A DNA stretch of 64,000 bases from an uncultured Erysipelotrichaceae bacterium (GTDB taxonomy: Bacteria > Bacillota_I > Bacilli_A > Erysipelotrichales > Erysipelotrichaceae). Where the stretch lies: positions 5,626 to 69,625 of the forward strand of contig CAKVAL010000006.1 in assembly GCA_934725085.1 (NCBI GenBank). Direction: 5' to 3'. Each line of letters opens with the position of its first letter. The first letter of the stretch is position 1. The notes under the pieces were generated by a model. It ran no database searches. It was given only the letters and a program-made list of their open reading frames with translations, and was not told where the DNA came from. The position numbers and the translations under genes were made by a program. This document shows positions 53,455 through 62,399 of this stretch, piece after piece.

Positions 53455-53466
53455 ATATCTTCCTTT

Positions 53467-54444
53467 CTACCTCTCATACAAGAAGCACGCAACCAGTCTA
53501 TTTCCGACTTTCACAAATGGAGGCACATGTTCCTTACAACGTTGTGTGGCCTTTGGACAACGTGTAGAGAACGGACAGCCACTTGGGGGATTTATAGGTG
53601 AAGGAATTTCACCTTCAAGTACTATCCTCTTTTTAGCCTTGGCAATATTTGGATCCGAAATCGGAATAGCTGACAATAAGGCAACCGTATATGGATGTAG
53701 AGGACGATGATAAACATCGTTACTTGGACCAACTTCCATCATATGTCCAAGATACATAACACCAATACGGTCAGAAATGTGTTTTACCATACTTAAGTCA
53801 TGGGCAATGAACAAGTATGATAAGTCCATTTCTTTTTGAATATTTTTAAGCAAGTTAATAACTTGCGCCTGAATTGAAACATCTAGAGCTGAAATAGGCT
53901 CATCACAGACAATAAACTTGGGATTAACCGCTAAGGCTCTGGCGATACCAATTCTTTGTCTTTGACCACCTGAGAATTCACTTGGATATCTTCTGATATG
54001 GTCAGGTTTTAAACCAACAATCTTTAATAGTTCAACAACCCTATCTTCTCTTTCCTTATCTGTATCATAGATATTATGAATAATCATTGGTTCCTTAATA
54101 ATTTCACCAACAGTCATTCTAGGGTCAAGAGAAGCATATGGATCTTGGAAAATCATCTGCATATCCTTACGGAAAGCCTTTAGTTCACTTCCTTTTAAGC
54201 TAGAAACATCTTTTCCTTCAAATTCAATATGACCACTTACTGGTTCATATAATTTAACGATGGTTCTACCAAGTGTTGACTTACCACAACCTGATTCGCC
54301 AACTAAGCCAAAGGTCTCATTTTTGTTTACTTCAAAACTAACACCATCAACAGCCTTTACAATTTGTTTCTTAGAAAAGATTCCTTTAGTGACATCAAAA
54401 TGAGTCTTTAAATCTTCAACTTTTAAAATTACTTCATCACTCAT
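53467..54444 (-). CDS. oppF: Oligopeptide ABC transporter ATPase OppF
   Basis: A 325-residue ATPase. Walker A GESGCGKST, signature EFSGGQRQRIGIARAL, Walker B FIVCDEPISALD. The C-terminal oligopeptide/dipeptide extension has the Cys cluster GCPFSTRCPKATQRCKEH, known to bind 4Fe-4S in some Opp/Dpp ATPases. It pairs with OppD. The start is preceded by GGGGTGATG and overlaps the oppD end by 8 bases. Confidence 0.95.
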   Translation of the reverse strand: MSDEVILKVEDLKTHFDVTKGIFSKKQIVKAVDGVSFEVNKNETFGLVGESGCGKSTLGRTIVKLYEPVSGHIEFEGKDVSSLKGSELKAFRKDMQMIFQDPYASLDPRMTVGEIIKEPMIIHNIYDTDKEREDRVVELLKIVGLKPDHIRRYPSEFSGGQRQRIGIARALAVNPKFIVCDEPISALDVSIQAQVINLLKNIQKEMDLSYLFIAHDLSMVKHISDRIGVMYLGHMMEVGPSNDVYHRPLHPYTVALLSAIPISDPNIAKAKKRIVLEGEIPSPINPPSGCPFSTRCPKATQRCKEHVPPFVKVGNRLVACFLYER

Positions 54445-55456
54445 TTACATCACCCCACACCTTCTTAGCCATTTCTTCATTAAGCCAACATTTGCATGTA
54501 TGACCCTTGTTGAACTCTTTTTCTTCTGGCATATATTCTTTACAAATTCTCATCGCCTTTGAGCATCTATCCACAAATGGACAACCCTTTGGTGGATTTA
54601 ATAAGTCAGGTGGTGAACCTGGAATTGGTTCAAGTTCCTTTTCCTCACCATCCTCAGGATGAGCTACACAATTTAGTAAGCCTTTAGTATAAGGATGCTT
54701 AGGATCATAGAAGATGTCCTGATCGCTTCCTTTTTCTACTAATTTGCCACCATACATGATGCAAACTTTATCACAAAGTTTTGCGACAACACCTAGGTCA
54801 TGGGTAATCATGATGACAGCAGCGTTTGTTTCTTTTCTTAAATTATCAATAAGCTCCAAGACTTGAGCTTGAATAGTAACATCTAGAGCCGTAGTTGGTT
54901 CATCCGCAATAATTACTCGAGGGTTACAAGTAAGTGCTATCGCAATGACAATTCTTTGTCGCATACCGCCTGAGAATTCAAAGGGATATTGTTTAATTCT
55001 TTTTTCAGGAGATGGGATACCAACTAGTCTCATAAGTTCTAAGGCTCTTTCACGAGCTTGGGCCTTAGTCATATTGGTATGATTCATAAGAGGCTCAATT
55101 AATTGGGTTTCAATCTTTAATACGGGATTTAAGAAAGTCATTGGATCTTGGAAAATCATCGCAATTTTGTTTCCTCTTAATTGACGCATCTTAGCATCAT
55201 ATTCTTTTTTATTCTTAAAGTGGCTTGGTGATATGTCTTCTCCATCAAAGATTATTTCACCCTTTTCAACTACCCCATTAGCGGCAAGTAGGCCCATAAT
55301 AGAGTACATTGTCTGTGACTTACCACTACCTGATTCGCCGACAATTCCAATTACTTCACCTTCATTTAGAGAAAGTGATACATCATTAACAGCCTTAACC
55401 TTACCTTGGTCAGTATTGAATGATGTTGTTAAGTTTTTAATTTCTAATAATGACAT
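54437..55456 (-). CDS. oppD: Oligopeptide ABC transporter ATPase OppD
   Basis: About 339 residues: Walker A GESGSGKSQTM, signature EFSGGMRQRIVIAIAL, Walker B VIIADEPTTALD, and the C-terminal cysteines GCPFVDRCSKAMRICKEY. Start chosen at 55456 (MSLLEIKNL), with AGAGG 7-8 bases upstream; a start 17 codons earlier would overlap oppC. Works with OppF to power the OppBC channel. Confidence 0.95.
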   Translation of the reverse strand: MSLLEIKNLTTSFNTDQGKVKAVNDVSLSLNEGEVIGIVGESGSGKSQTMYSIMGLLAANGVVEKGEIIFDGEDISPSHFKNKKEYDAKMRQLRGNKIAMIFQDPMTFLNPVLKIETQLIEPLMNHTNMTKAQARERALELMRLVGIPSPEKRIKQYPFEFSGGMRQRIVIAIALTCNPRVIIADEPTTALDVTIQAQVLELIDNLRKETNAAVIMITHDLGVVAKLCDKVCIMYGGKLVEKGSDQDIFYDPKHPYTKGLLNCVAHPEDGEEKELEPIPGSPPDLLNPPKGCPFVDRCSKAMRICKEYMPEEKEFNKGHTCKCWLNEEMAKKVWGDVNE

Positions 55457-55460
55457 ATAA

Positions 55461-56378
55461 CTACCTCTGTTTAGCTTGGAAAGCTTCACCAACACCATCA
55501 CCGACAAAGTTTAGAGAAAGACATGTAAGTGATATTGCAAGGACTACCCAAATGATTTGGATTGGGTAGGTAAAGAATAATCCTCTACAATCGTTTGCCA
55601 ATTTGCCCCAAGAAGGAATAGATGGATCTAGGCCAATGCCCACAAAACTTAGGAAGGCTTCTGTGAAGATGGCAGATGGCACCAACATGGTTAAATTGAC
55701 AATAATAGGGCCAATGGCATTTACGATTAAGTGATTAATTAAAATTCTTTTATGGCTAGCACCCAATACTTTTTCAGCCATCGCAAATTCCATTTCTTTA
55801 ATCGAACGAACTTGTTGACGAACTTGTCTAGCCATACCTACCCAAGATGTGAAGCAAATTGCGAACAACATCGCAGGTATTGTGTTACCAAAGATCATTA
55901 GGATAAGGATGACATATAACAAGGTTGGGATGGAATCTAGAATATCAACAATTCTCATCATGACCATGTCGACTTTGCCACCAACATATCCTGCAATACC
56001 ACCATACAAGACACCAATAATCAAACAAATAAAGGCACTTGCGAAGGCGATTGATAGAGAAATACGGCCTCCATACATTACTCTGACAAAGATATCTCTA
56101 CCAAGTTTGTCGGTTCCAAATGGATGGTCTAAACTTGGCATGGCGTTTTTTAGAGCAATGTTTTGGTCCTCAAATCCATATTTAGATAAGATAGGTACAA
56201 ATATCGCCATTACTACCATGATGATTAGAAAGATAAGTCCAATCATCGCTAATTTATTTTTCTTATATCGATCCCAAACATCCCTTAGGAATGTTTTTGA
56301 TTCCATGGCGATGAATTCAGAATTCTTTTCATCATCAGGAAGTTTCTCAAACATTTTTTCATTTAATTCTATGTTCAT
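55461..56378 (-). CDS. oppC: Oligopeptide ABC transporter permease OppC
   Basis: A polytopic permease of about 305 residues. The N-terminal OppC_N segment (TFLRDVWDRYKKNKLAMIGL) is followed by the BPD_transp_1 domain with the EAA loop EMAFAMAEKVLGASHKRILI-like pattern and FLSFVGIGLDPSIPSWGKL. GAGGTG precedes the ATG at 56378. Partner of OppB in the inner membrane. Confidence 0.95.
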   Translation of the reverse strand: MNIELNEKMFEKLPDDEKNSEFIAMESKTFLRDVWDRYKKNKLAMIGLIFLIIMVVMAIFVPILSKYGFEDQNIALKNAMPSLDHPFGTDKLGRDIFVRVMYGGRISLSIAFASAFICLIIGVLYGGIAGYVGGKVDMVMMRIVDILDSIPTLLYVILILMIFGNTIPAMLFAICFTSWVGMARQVRQQVRSIKEMEFAMAEKVLGASHKRILINHLIVNAIGPIIVNLTMLVPSAIFTEAFLSFVGIGLDPSIPSWGKLANDCRGLFFTYPIQIIWVVLAISLTCLSLNFVGDGVGEAFQAKQR

Positions 56379-56389
56379 AAAACACCTCA

Positions 56390-57313
56390 CTACTTATTTA
56401 CTTTGATACGAGGATCAACCATAGCAGATACCACATCTGAGACAAGGGTCATGATGATGACAAGTGCTCCAAGTAGGATGGTTAGTCCCATGCATAATGT
56501 ATAGTCACGATTTGAAATCGATGTTGTAAATTCTCTTCCAATTCCTGGAATTGAGAATAATGTTTCAATGACAAGGGAACCAGTAATCATGCCTGCAAAC
56601 ATTGGGCCTGCGTATGTTATGACTGGTAACAAGGCATTTTTAAGTCCATGTTTGATTACGACCATTGATTCCTTTGTTCCCTTAGATCTTGCTAGGGTAA
56701 TGAAATCACTACCCATCACGTCTCTTAATGATGATCTTGTAAGACGTGTAATTGTTGAAATAGGGGAAAATGATAGAGCCAAGACTGGCATTATGTAACT
56801 TGCGGGTGTTTCAAGCCCTACCACTGGCAACAATTTTAGATTCACAGCCAACAAGATCATCATCAACATTGCCAACAAGAAGCCAGGCACGGATACACCA
56901 ATGGTTGCCAATATCGTGATTAACGAGTTGACCCATTGTTTATTCGTGAGTGCCGATATAACACCAAGGGTTATACCTATTACCATCGATACCACAAAGG
57001 CGATAACGCCAAGTTTTGCGGTAACTGGTAGTCTTGCTTTTATAATTTCTGTAACGCTTTGGCCCTTCTTGGAAATAGAAACACCAAAGTCACCATGTAT
57101 AACATTTTTCATGTAAACAACATATTGTTCACTAACTGGTTTATCTAAACCATACTTCTTATTTAAAGCTTCCATAGTGGCAGCTGGAATGGCCTTATTG
57201 TCTCTTGAAAACGGGCTACCAGGCATCGCTTTCATCCCAAAGAACACTATCGTAGCTAAGATGAATAGTGTAAATATTCCTAATAATAATCTCTTAACAA
57301 TGTATTTAAACAT
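56390..57313 (-). CDS. oppB: Oligopeptide ABC transporter permease OppB
   Basis: A 307-residue inner-membrane permease; MFKYIVKRLLLGIFTLFILA is the typical OppB/DppB start, and the EAA-loop region is DFITLARSKGTKESMVVIKH. First gene of oppBCDFA. Upstream (57314-57452) the minus strand has TTACAA-N16-TATACA about 55 bases before the start, a possible promoter. Together the operon imports oligopeptides for the peptidases encoded downstream. Confidence 0.95.
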   Translation of the reverse strand: MFKYIVKRLLLGIFTLFILATIVFFGMKAMPGSPFSRDNKAIPAATMEALNKKYGLDKPVSEQYVVYMKNVIHGDFGVSISKKGQSVTEIIKARLPVTAKLGVIAFVVSMVIGITLGVISALTNKQWVNSLITILATIGVSVPGFLLAMLMMILLAVNLKLLPVVGLETPASYIMPVLALSFSPISTITRLTRSSLRDVMGSDFITLARSKGTKESMVVIKHGLKNALLPVITYAGPMFAGMITGSLVIETLFSIPGIGREFTTSISNRDYTLCMGLTILLGALVIIMTLVSDVVSAMVDPRIKVNK

Positions 57314-57452
57314 CTAAACCACCTTCCTATAAAACTTTATAGGTCTTAATATACACCGATTTGTATATTCATTTTCATAAAACTTGTAATTATTTTCATA
57401 TGACTGAAACTTCTTTCATAAATGTTTATAAAAAAATAAATTTCTTGAAAAT

Positions 57453-57489
57453 AAAAAAAGCCGATTGTGCTATCATGTAGCTTATCGGC
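57453..57489 (-). terminator. Terminator of the pepD-M20 unit
   Basis: GCCGAT/ATCGGC with an 18-base loop followed by TTTTTTTA; the first arm contains the stop codon of the M20 gene. It separates this unit from oppBCDFA. Confidence 0.75.
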
Positions 57490-58570
57490 AAATTTTCTTA
57501 AATAATTCAACTCCTGTTTCGATGATATCATCATCAAATTTATACAAGTCATTATGTAAACTAGGACAATCGCCCATGCCTACAAAGAAGAACATACATG
57601 GGGCAAACTGTTTATAAAAGCCAAAGTCTTCACTAGCTCTTATTGGTTCAGGTAGATATTCCAAACCATCAATTCTTTTAATTGTTTCTTCAACTAGTTT
57701 AGGATCTGAATAGTTTTCATCAAAGCGATCAAATTCTTCTATATGTACTTCAAACTTATCTTTTAAATTATCAAAGTAGTTTCTTACATATGTTTCTAAT
57801 ATCTTAAGCTCATTTTCTTTAGCAGCTCTCATAGTTAAACTTATTTCACCATTAGCTGGAGATATACCAAAGTTTAAACTACCAACACTTAAATTAATGA
57901 TGGTAATCATCGCCAAGTTAGTAAAGGAATAATCTTTAAACTTAAATGGTTTATAACCATAAAACTTAGATAGAGGTTCAATGGACTCTGCAAACTTAGC
58001 AAGTTCATAAACAGGATTTAAACCTTTTTCAGGTTCTGAGGCATGACTTTGAACACCCTTAAGACTGATACGATAGCCAACAGAGGCACACATTACAGTC
58101 TCTGGGCGATAATAGACAATATTCTTTTTAAGACCTGGCATGTTGTGTAGTCCATAGACTTCATCTATTTTATATTTCTTAAATAGTGGTGCACACATTG
58201 GAGCTCCTGCACCATTTTCTTCAGCTGCTTGGAATAAATAGATAATATTCTTATCTACATTTTCATTCTCTAACATTGCCCCTAATAGTATTGCGGTATG
58301 GCCATCATGTCCACAACCATGAAATGGTACACCGTTAGAATTAAGTATCGCATCATGGTCAGCTCTTAGTACAATTGTTTTTCTTCCTTCCTTGAAATCC
58401 TTTAAACAATATAGCCATCCACATTCATCATGGATCTCATACTCAGGCATATTCTCAGATATAAAGTTTTTAATTATTTCTCTTGTGTGTACTTCATGAT
58501 TAGAGATTTCAGGACTAGAATGTAATAGATGACGTAATTCAATAATTTTATTAAGATTTTCTTGTTTCAT
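57482..58570 (-). CDS. M20 family amidohydrolase (IAA-amino acid hydrolase/HipO-like)
   Basis: About 362 residues. The M20D pattern is visible: ELRHLLHSSPEISNHE, RADHDAILN, FHGCGHDGHTAILLGAM and FQAAEENGAGA, giving the Cys/His/Glu metal ligands; GLHNMPGLKK follows. It likely removes acyl groups from N-acyl amino acids or acts as a carboxypeptidase. The start at 58570 (MKQENLNK) is chosen by family length; a TTG 11 codons earlier is inside pepD and no strong ribosome site helps decide. Confidence 0.9.
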   Translation of the reverse strand: MKQENLNKIIELRHLLHSSPEISNHEVHTREIIKNFISENMPEYEIHDECGWLYCLKDFKEGRKTIVLRADHDAILNSNGVPFHGCGHDGHTAILLGAMLENENVDKNIIYLFQAAEENGAGAPMCAPLFKKYKIDEVYGLHNMPGLKKNIVYYRPETVMCASVGYRISLKGVQSHASEPEKGLNPVYELAKFAESIEPLSKFYGYKPFKFKDYSFTNLAMITIINLSVGSLNFGISPANGEISLTMRAAKENELKILETYVRNYFDNLKDKFEVHIEEFDRFDENYSDPKLVEETIKRIDGLEYLPEPIRASEDFGFYKQFAPCMFFFVGMGDCPSLHNDLYKFDDDIIETGVELFKKICR

Positions 58571-58586
58571 ACTTTTATGATACGCT

Positions 58587-60017
58587 TTATTTGCATTCAG
58601 CAATCAACTTAGTTAATACTTTATATGCTCTACTGAAGGATTCGAGTCCCAATCTTTCATTAGGTGTATGAATACCCTCCATAATTGGACCATAAGTAAT
58701 GACATCCATGTCATCATCGATTGATGCGAACACACCACATTCTAGTCCACTATGTTTTGCGATTTCTACTAAAGGTTTATCATATTCTTCCATAATAATC
58801 TTATTTAACTTATCACGCATATCACTATTAGCCTTATACTTCCAACCTGGATATCTAGAACCAACACTTATAGATACATTAAACGTTCTAGCAAGTACTC
58901 TTATCTCATCAATCATATGATCAAGGTTACAATCTAGGTTACTACGTAATGAAGATTCCATTATTATCTTATTATCAACAGTGTTAATAATGCCTAGATT
59001 CAATGATGATGTAGTTAATCCTTCAATAGCCATTGAACGATGTTTATGTCCATTAGGCAATAGGAAAACATAGTCGATTATTTGTTTACTTAATGTACTA
59101 TCAATAACTTTATCTACTTTATCTATTTGATAGATTGAGCATTCAAATTGATTATCGGAGAACTCTAATTCTTTACCTATATCAATGACACTTTGTTCAA
59201 CCGCTTTATCGATTTTATCAAAAGGTAATAAACAACTAAATTCCACTTCACATTCTCTTGGAATCGCATTGTCTTTAAGACCACCATGAACACTTATTAG
59301 GTTTATATCACCACCTAATTCTTCTAATATTCTAAAGGCCAACTTATTCGCATTACCCTTTTCAAGATGAATATCATTACCAGAATGACCACCACTTAAT
59401 CCTGTAATAAACAACTTGTAACATGGCTTATCATTTGGAATATATTTTAAATCTAGACTTTGAGTAACAACACAGCCACCAGCTGAAGTGATGACAGTAG
59501 TTACTTCGCCATTACCATCAAGTGATATCATTCTTCTTGATTTAATAAGTGAGGTATTTAAATTCAAAGCACCACATAAACCAACTTCTTCTTGTACTGT
59601 AAAGACACATTCTAGCTTTGGATGAGACAACTTATCATCCGCTAATATAGATAAAATATAGGCAACACCAGCCCCATCATCTGCGCCAAGTGTTGTACCT
59701 CTTGCCTTCAAGAAACCATCTTCTACATATAAATCTAGAGGATCTTTCTTAAAATCATGGTCACTATCACCATTCTTCTCACATACCATGTCTAGATGTG
59801 CTTGTAATAATAGTGGAGCACTATCCTCATATCCTTTACTAGCTTCTTTATAGATAATGATATTGTTGTATTCATCTCGTATAGTTTCGAGTCCAGATTC
59901 GAGCCCAAAGTTATATACATAATCAGCTATCTTTTCCTCATCAAAAGATCCATGAGGTATCTTAGCTATTTCATTGAAATAGAAACAATAAGGCTTACTT
60001 AAATCAAACTTACACAT
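58587..60017 (-). CDS. pepD: Aminoacyl-histidine dipeptidase PepD-like (M20C), copy 2
   Basis: About 476 residues, closely similar along its whole length to the enzyme at 48377-49801 (shared blocks include FDLSKPYCFYFNEIAKIPHG and KARGTTLGADDG). Metal ligands are retained: LLQAHLDMVCEKN, GADDGAGVAY, VQEEVGLCGAL, LDGNGEV. AAGGTG precedes the ATG at 60017. It starts a two-gene unit with the M20 amidohydrolase, upstream of oppBCDFA. Confidence 0.93.
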   Translation of the reverse strand: MCKFDLSKPYCFYFNEIAKIPHGSFDEEKIADYVYNFGLESGLETIRDEYNNIIIYKEASKGYEDSAPLLLQAHLDMVCEKNGDSDHDFKKDPLDLYVEDGFLKARGTTLGADDGAGVAYILSILADDKLSHPKLECVFTVQEEVGLCGALNLNTSLIKSRRMISLDGNGEVTTVITSAGGCVVTQSLDLKYIPNDKPCYKLFITGLSGGHSGNDIHLEKGNANKLAFRILEELGGDINLISVHGGLKDNAIPRECEVEFSCLLPFDKIDKAVEQSVIDIGKELEFSDNQFECSIYQIDKVDKVIDSTLSKQIIDYVFLLPNGHKHRSMAIEGLTTSSLNLGIINTVDNKIIMESSLRSNLDCNLDHMIDEIRVLARTFNVSISVGSRYPGWKYKANSDMRDKLNKIIMEEYDKPLVEIAKHSGLECGVFASIDDDMDVITYGPIMEGIHTPNERLGLESFSRAYKVLTKLIAECK

Positions 60018-60087
60018 AAACAATCACCTTCTTTACAAACATAATATACACCTATCTTTTTATGATGATTAATTAAAATGAATAAAA

Positions 60088-60116
60088 ACACATCAACAAA
60101 TATATCGTTGATGTGT
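60088..60116 (-). terminator. Terminator after the AlbA-type regulator gene
   Basis: ACACATCAAC/GTTGATGTGT, a 10-bp perfect stem followed by TTTTTATT on the minus strand. Confidence 0.8.
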
Positions 60117-60123
60117 ATCTATT

Positions 60124-61506
60124 TTATTGTTCAACAACCTTCCAATATCCAGACTTGTTTGAACCTATTCTCTCTATGTATCCCATTTTTTTCAAATTCG
60201 ATATATATCTTTGTATCATTGATTTACCAATATTCATTATTTTGACAAGTTGTGGCTGCGTAATATTTGGATTATTTCTTATTTCCAATAAGACTTTTTC
60301 CATTTGTTCGTTCATTTTTGGTTTTTTATCTACTGGTTTATCAACCAATGAGTCTTGTAGAATTGTAAATGGCAATGTAACAACAATCGAGTTTTCTCTA
60401 AATTCAAAGGCATCTCTTCCATACATTTCAGTAATTTTTGGCACCCCTCTGCCCGATCTTTCACTTATGTGTAGTTGTAAGAATAAATCAGATAATTTGC
60501 GATTTACAGGAATTGATTCCCCAAGAAAGAATCCTTCAATTGTTTGTTCAGGAGCTAATGTTCCTCTTGATAAAATCTCTATACGGTTACTAAATACAGT
60601 TATCATCGGAGCATTACCATCAATCCACTTATTGTGTACAAACGCATTAATAACTGCTTCACGATAAGCATCCGCATTGAACAGTGATACTTCCTTTCTC
60701 TCCATAATACGATTTCGTTCATCTGTTTGAATTAGATTAATTACATCACTGTATTCTAAAATCTTATCAAGTGCAAGTAATATACAAGTATTGCCAAATT
60801 CTCTCACCGAAAACAATGGAGCTGCTTTTGTTTCGCCTCGAAAAATTGAAATACGAATAGGCATATGACAATCATCTGATAATAATTGAGCCATCATATT
60901 ATATTTCCCATCTTTTGTTCTTAAGCCTAGGTTCTTTTCAAATGTTTCTTGCCTTAAAGTTATTCCTCTACCAGCATAATATGTAAATAATCTTACAAAT
61001 GTTAAATCTTGGTACTCTGATTCAACTGTCTCAATCGTTGGAAGTCCATTAGTAAGCACATTAAAAAGTTGTGCTTCGCGTTCTGGATACTTATTAATCT
61101 TTTCTTTACTAGAACCGATTCTGATATATCTTATCCCATCAAAAGATGTTGGTACGGTCTTTGCCGCAGGAATATCAAGCACAACAACCCTCTTACCTTG
61201 CACTTCGATTTCATTAAATGAAAAATACAAATCTGGTGTAAGTAATCTAGCTAAATAATGCTGAAAAGGTTCTTTATTGTAATCTTTTTGATAGTTTACT
61301 GTTGTGCCTACGATTTCGTGTGTTTCATTGTTGACACCCCAAATAAAATATCCGGATTCTTTGCCGCGAAGTGCAGCAGCATTCGAAATTGCAGAAATAT
61401 ATTCTCCAATTGCATGATGTTCAAACCAATTTTCTTTAAACTCAAACCATTCTTCTTCAGCGTTATATTGTATTAAAGATTGAACTACTGATTCATAATT
61501 TTTCAT
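60124..61506 (-). CDS. AlbA_2 (Schlafen-like AAA_4) DNA-binding domain protein with C-terminal winged helix
   Basis: About 460 residues. The N-terminal AlbA_2/Schlafen-like domain shows EEEWFEFKENWFEHHAIGEY, NAAALRGKESGYFIWGVNNE and RIGSSKEKINKYPEREAQLF. The middle is the ATP-binding-like module YREAVINAFVHNKW, with SERSGRGVPKITEMYG. A linker (VDKPVDKKPK) leads to a C-terminal winged helix (NPNITQPQLVKIMNIGKSMI). Such proteins are annotated as putative transcriptional regulators and are common in mobile regions. The start at 61506 has GGAGG upstream. Confidence 0.85.
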   Translation of the reverse strand: MKNYESVVQSLIQYNAEEEWFEFKENWFEHHAIGEYISAISNAAALRGKESGYFIWGVNNETHEIVGTTVNYQKDYNKEPFQHYLARLLTPDLYFSFNEIEVQGKRVVVLDIPAAKTVPTSFDGIRYIRIGSSKEKINKYPEREAQLFNVLTNGLPTIETVESEYQDLTFVRLFTYYAGRGITLRQETFEKNLGLRTKDGKYNMMAQLLSDDCHMPIRISIFRGETKAAPLFSVREFGNTCILLALDKILEYSDVINLIQTDERNRIMERKEVSLFNADAYREAVINAFVHNKWIDGNAPMITVFSNRIEILSRGTLAPEQTIEGFFLGESIPVNRKLSDLFLQLHISERSGRGVPKITEMYGRDAFEFRENSIVVTLPFTILQDSLVDKPVDKKPKMNEQMEKVLLEIRNNPNITQPQLVKIMNIGKSMIQRYISNLKKMGYIERIGSNKSGYWKVVEQ

Positions 61507-61535
61507 GACACACCTCCGAAAATGTTGATTTTTAT

Positions 61536-61724
61536 CTACCACTTTATCTACCACTAAAATATCACATATAACTGGTAGATAAAAGTATAATTAGTTGATA
61601 TCCACAAAAAGTTTAAGTGAAATATTTGCCTTGTTTTAACGTATTTTTTATATGTTGGCGCAAATTTATCTACCACTTTATCTACTACTTTATCTACCAG
61701 TTTTTACCGGTAGATAAAGTATAA
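61536..61724. repeat. Scattered GTGGTAGATAAA repeats (VDK-type linker remnants)
   Basis: Copies of the 12-mer TTTATCTACCAC and variants occur at about 61536-61555, 61570-61585 and 61665-61724. On the minus strand they translate as repeating Val-Asp-Lys, like the VDK linker inside AlbA_2 proteins. They lie between the intact gene and the broken one and look like leftovers of a lost linker. No gene is supported in 61555-61758. Confidence 0.5.
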
Positions 61725-61758
61725 AATCTTTGTTTTATAGTAAAATTATTTCAATGCC

Positions 61759-62249
61759 CTACTTAGTTAATCTCCAACAACCATCTCTTTTCGAACCAAT
61801 TCTTTCTACTAAATCATCTTGGATTAATTTTGTGATTGTTCTTTGAATCGTGCTTGGTGACTTGCTTGTTATTTTAGCTAGTTCAGATATTTTAGCTTTA
61901 GCATTGTTTTTAATTGCATCCAATACCAAACTATCGTTATCAACAAAATCTTGGGATATGTCACTTGTAATAACTTCCTGTACAAATGGTTTTCTCATAA
62001 ATTCGAATACAAACCCAAAATCATTATTCCCATATCCTGTTTTAATCTGATTCTTTTCACATAAATTAATACCCTTCCAAATCCTGTTCCAAAAGATTCT
62101 ATTGTCTTATTTAAATATAAAACAGTATTTATCAAAGGGTTTCTGGCAATTGGACCATTTGTTCCAGTGGCAAAATCTATCCGGCTTTTACCCTTTACTA
62201 AAAAACCTGCATTATAAAAATGAACACGAGTAAAGTAATATATACTCAA
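61759..62249 (-). pseudogene. Broken C-terminal part of a second AlbA_2-type regulator
   Basis: Two overlapping frames cover the C-terminal half of a relative of the gene at 60124-61506. 61995-62249 encodes GPIARNPLINTVLYLNKTIE and SFGTGFGRV, the conserved ATP-binding-like block. 61759-61998 encodes the end of the linker and a winged helix (AKITSKSPSTIQRTITKLIQ, GCWRLTK). The frame changes at about 61995-62040 and the N-terminal half is missing. The missing part borders the IS element, so loss by insertion or deletion is likely. Confidence 0.75.
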
Positions 62250-62363
62250 TTATTTTTGATATTTTCGTTTTATATTATCTTATTCAAAATGTTATAAAAT
62301 AGCACATTTGACGTTTTATGACATTTTGAACTATCTATACAATTTTGAAATTATAAAAATAAA

Positions 62364-62399
62364 GGGGCTGTTACGAAATGACTAATTTCTAACAGTCCT
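62364..62399 (-). terminator. Hairpin at the end of the IS transposase gene
   Basis: GGACTGTTAGAAAT pairs with ATTTCGTAACAGCC with small mismatches, followed by CCTTTATTTTTAT on the minus strand. It overlaps the presumed IS terminus. Confidence 0.6.
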
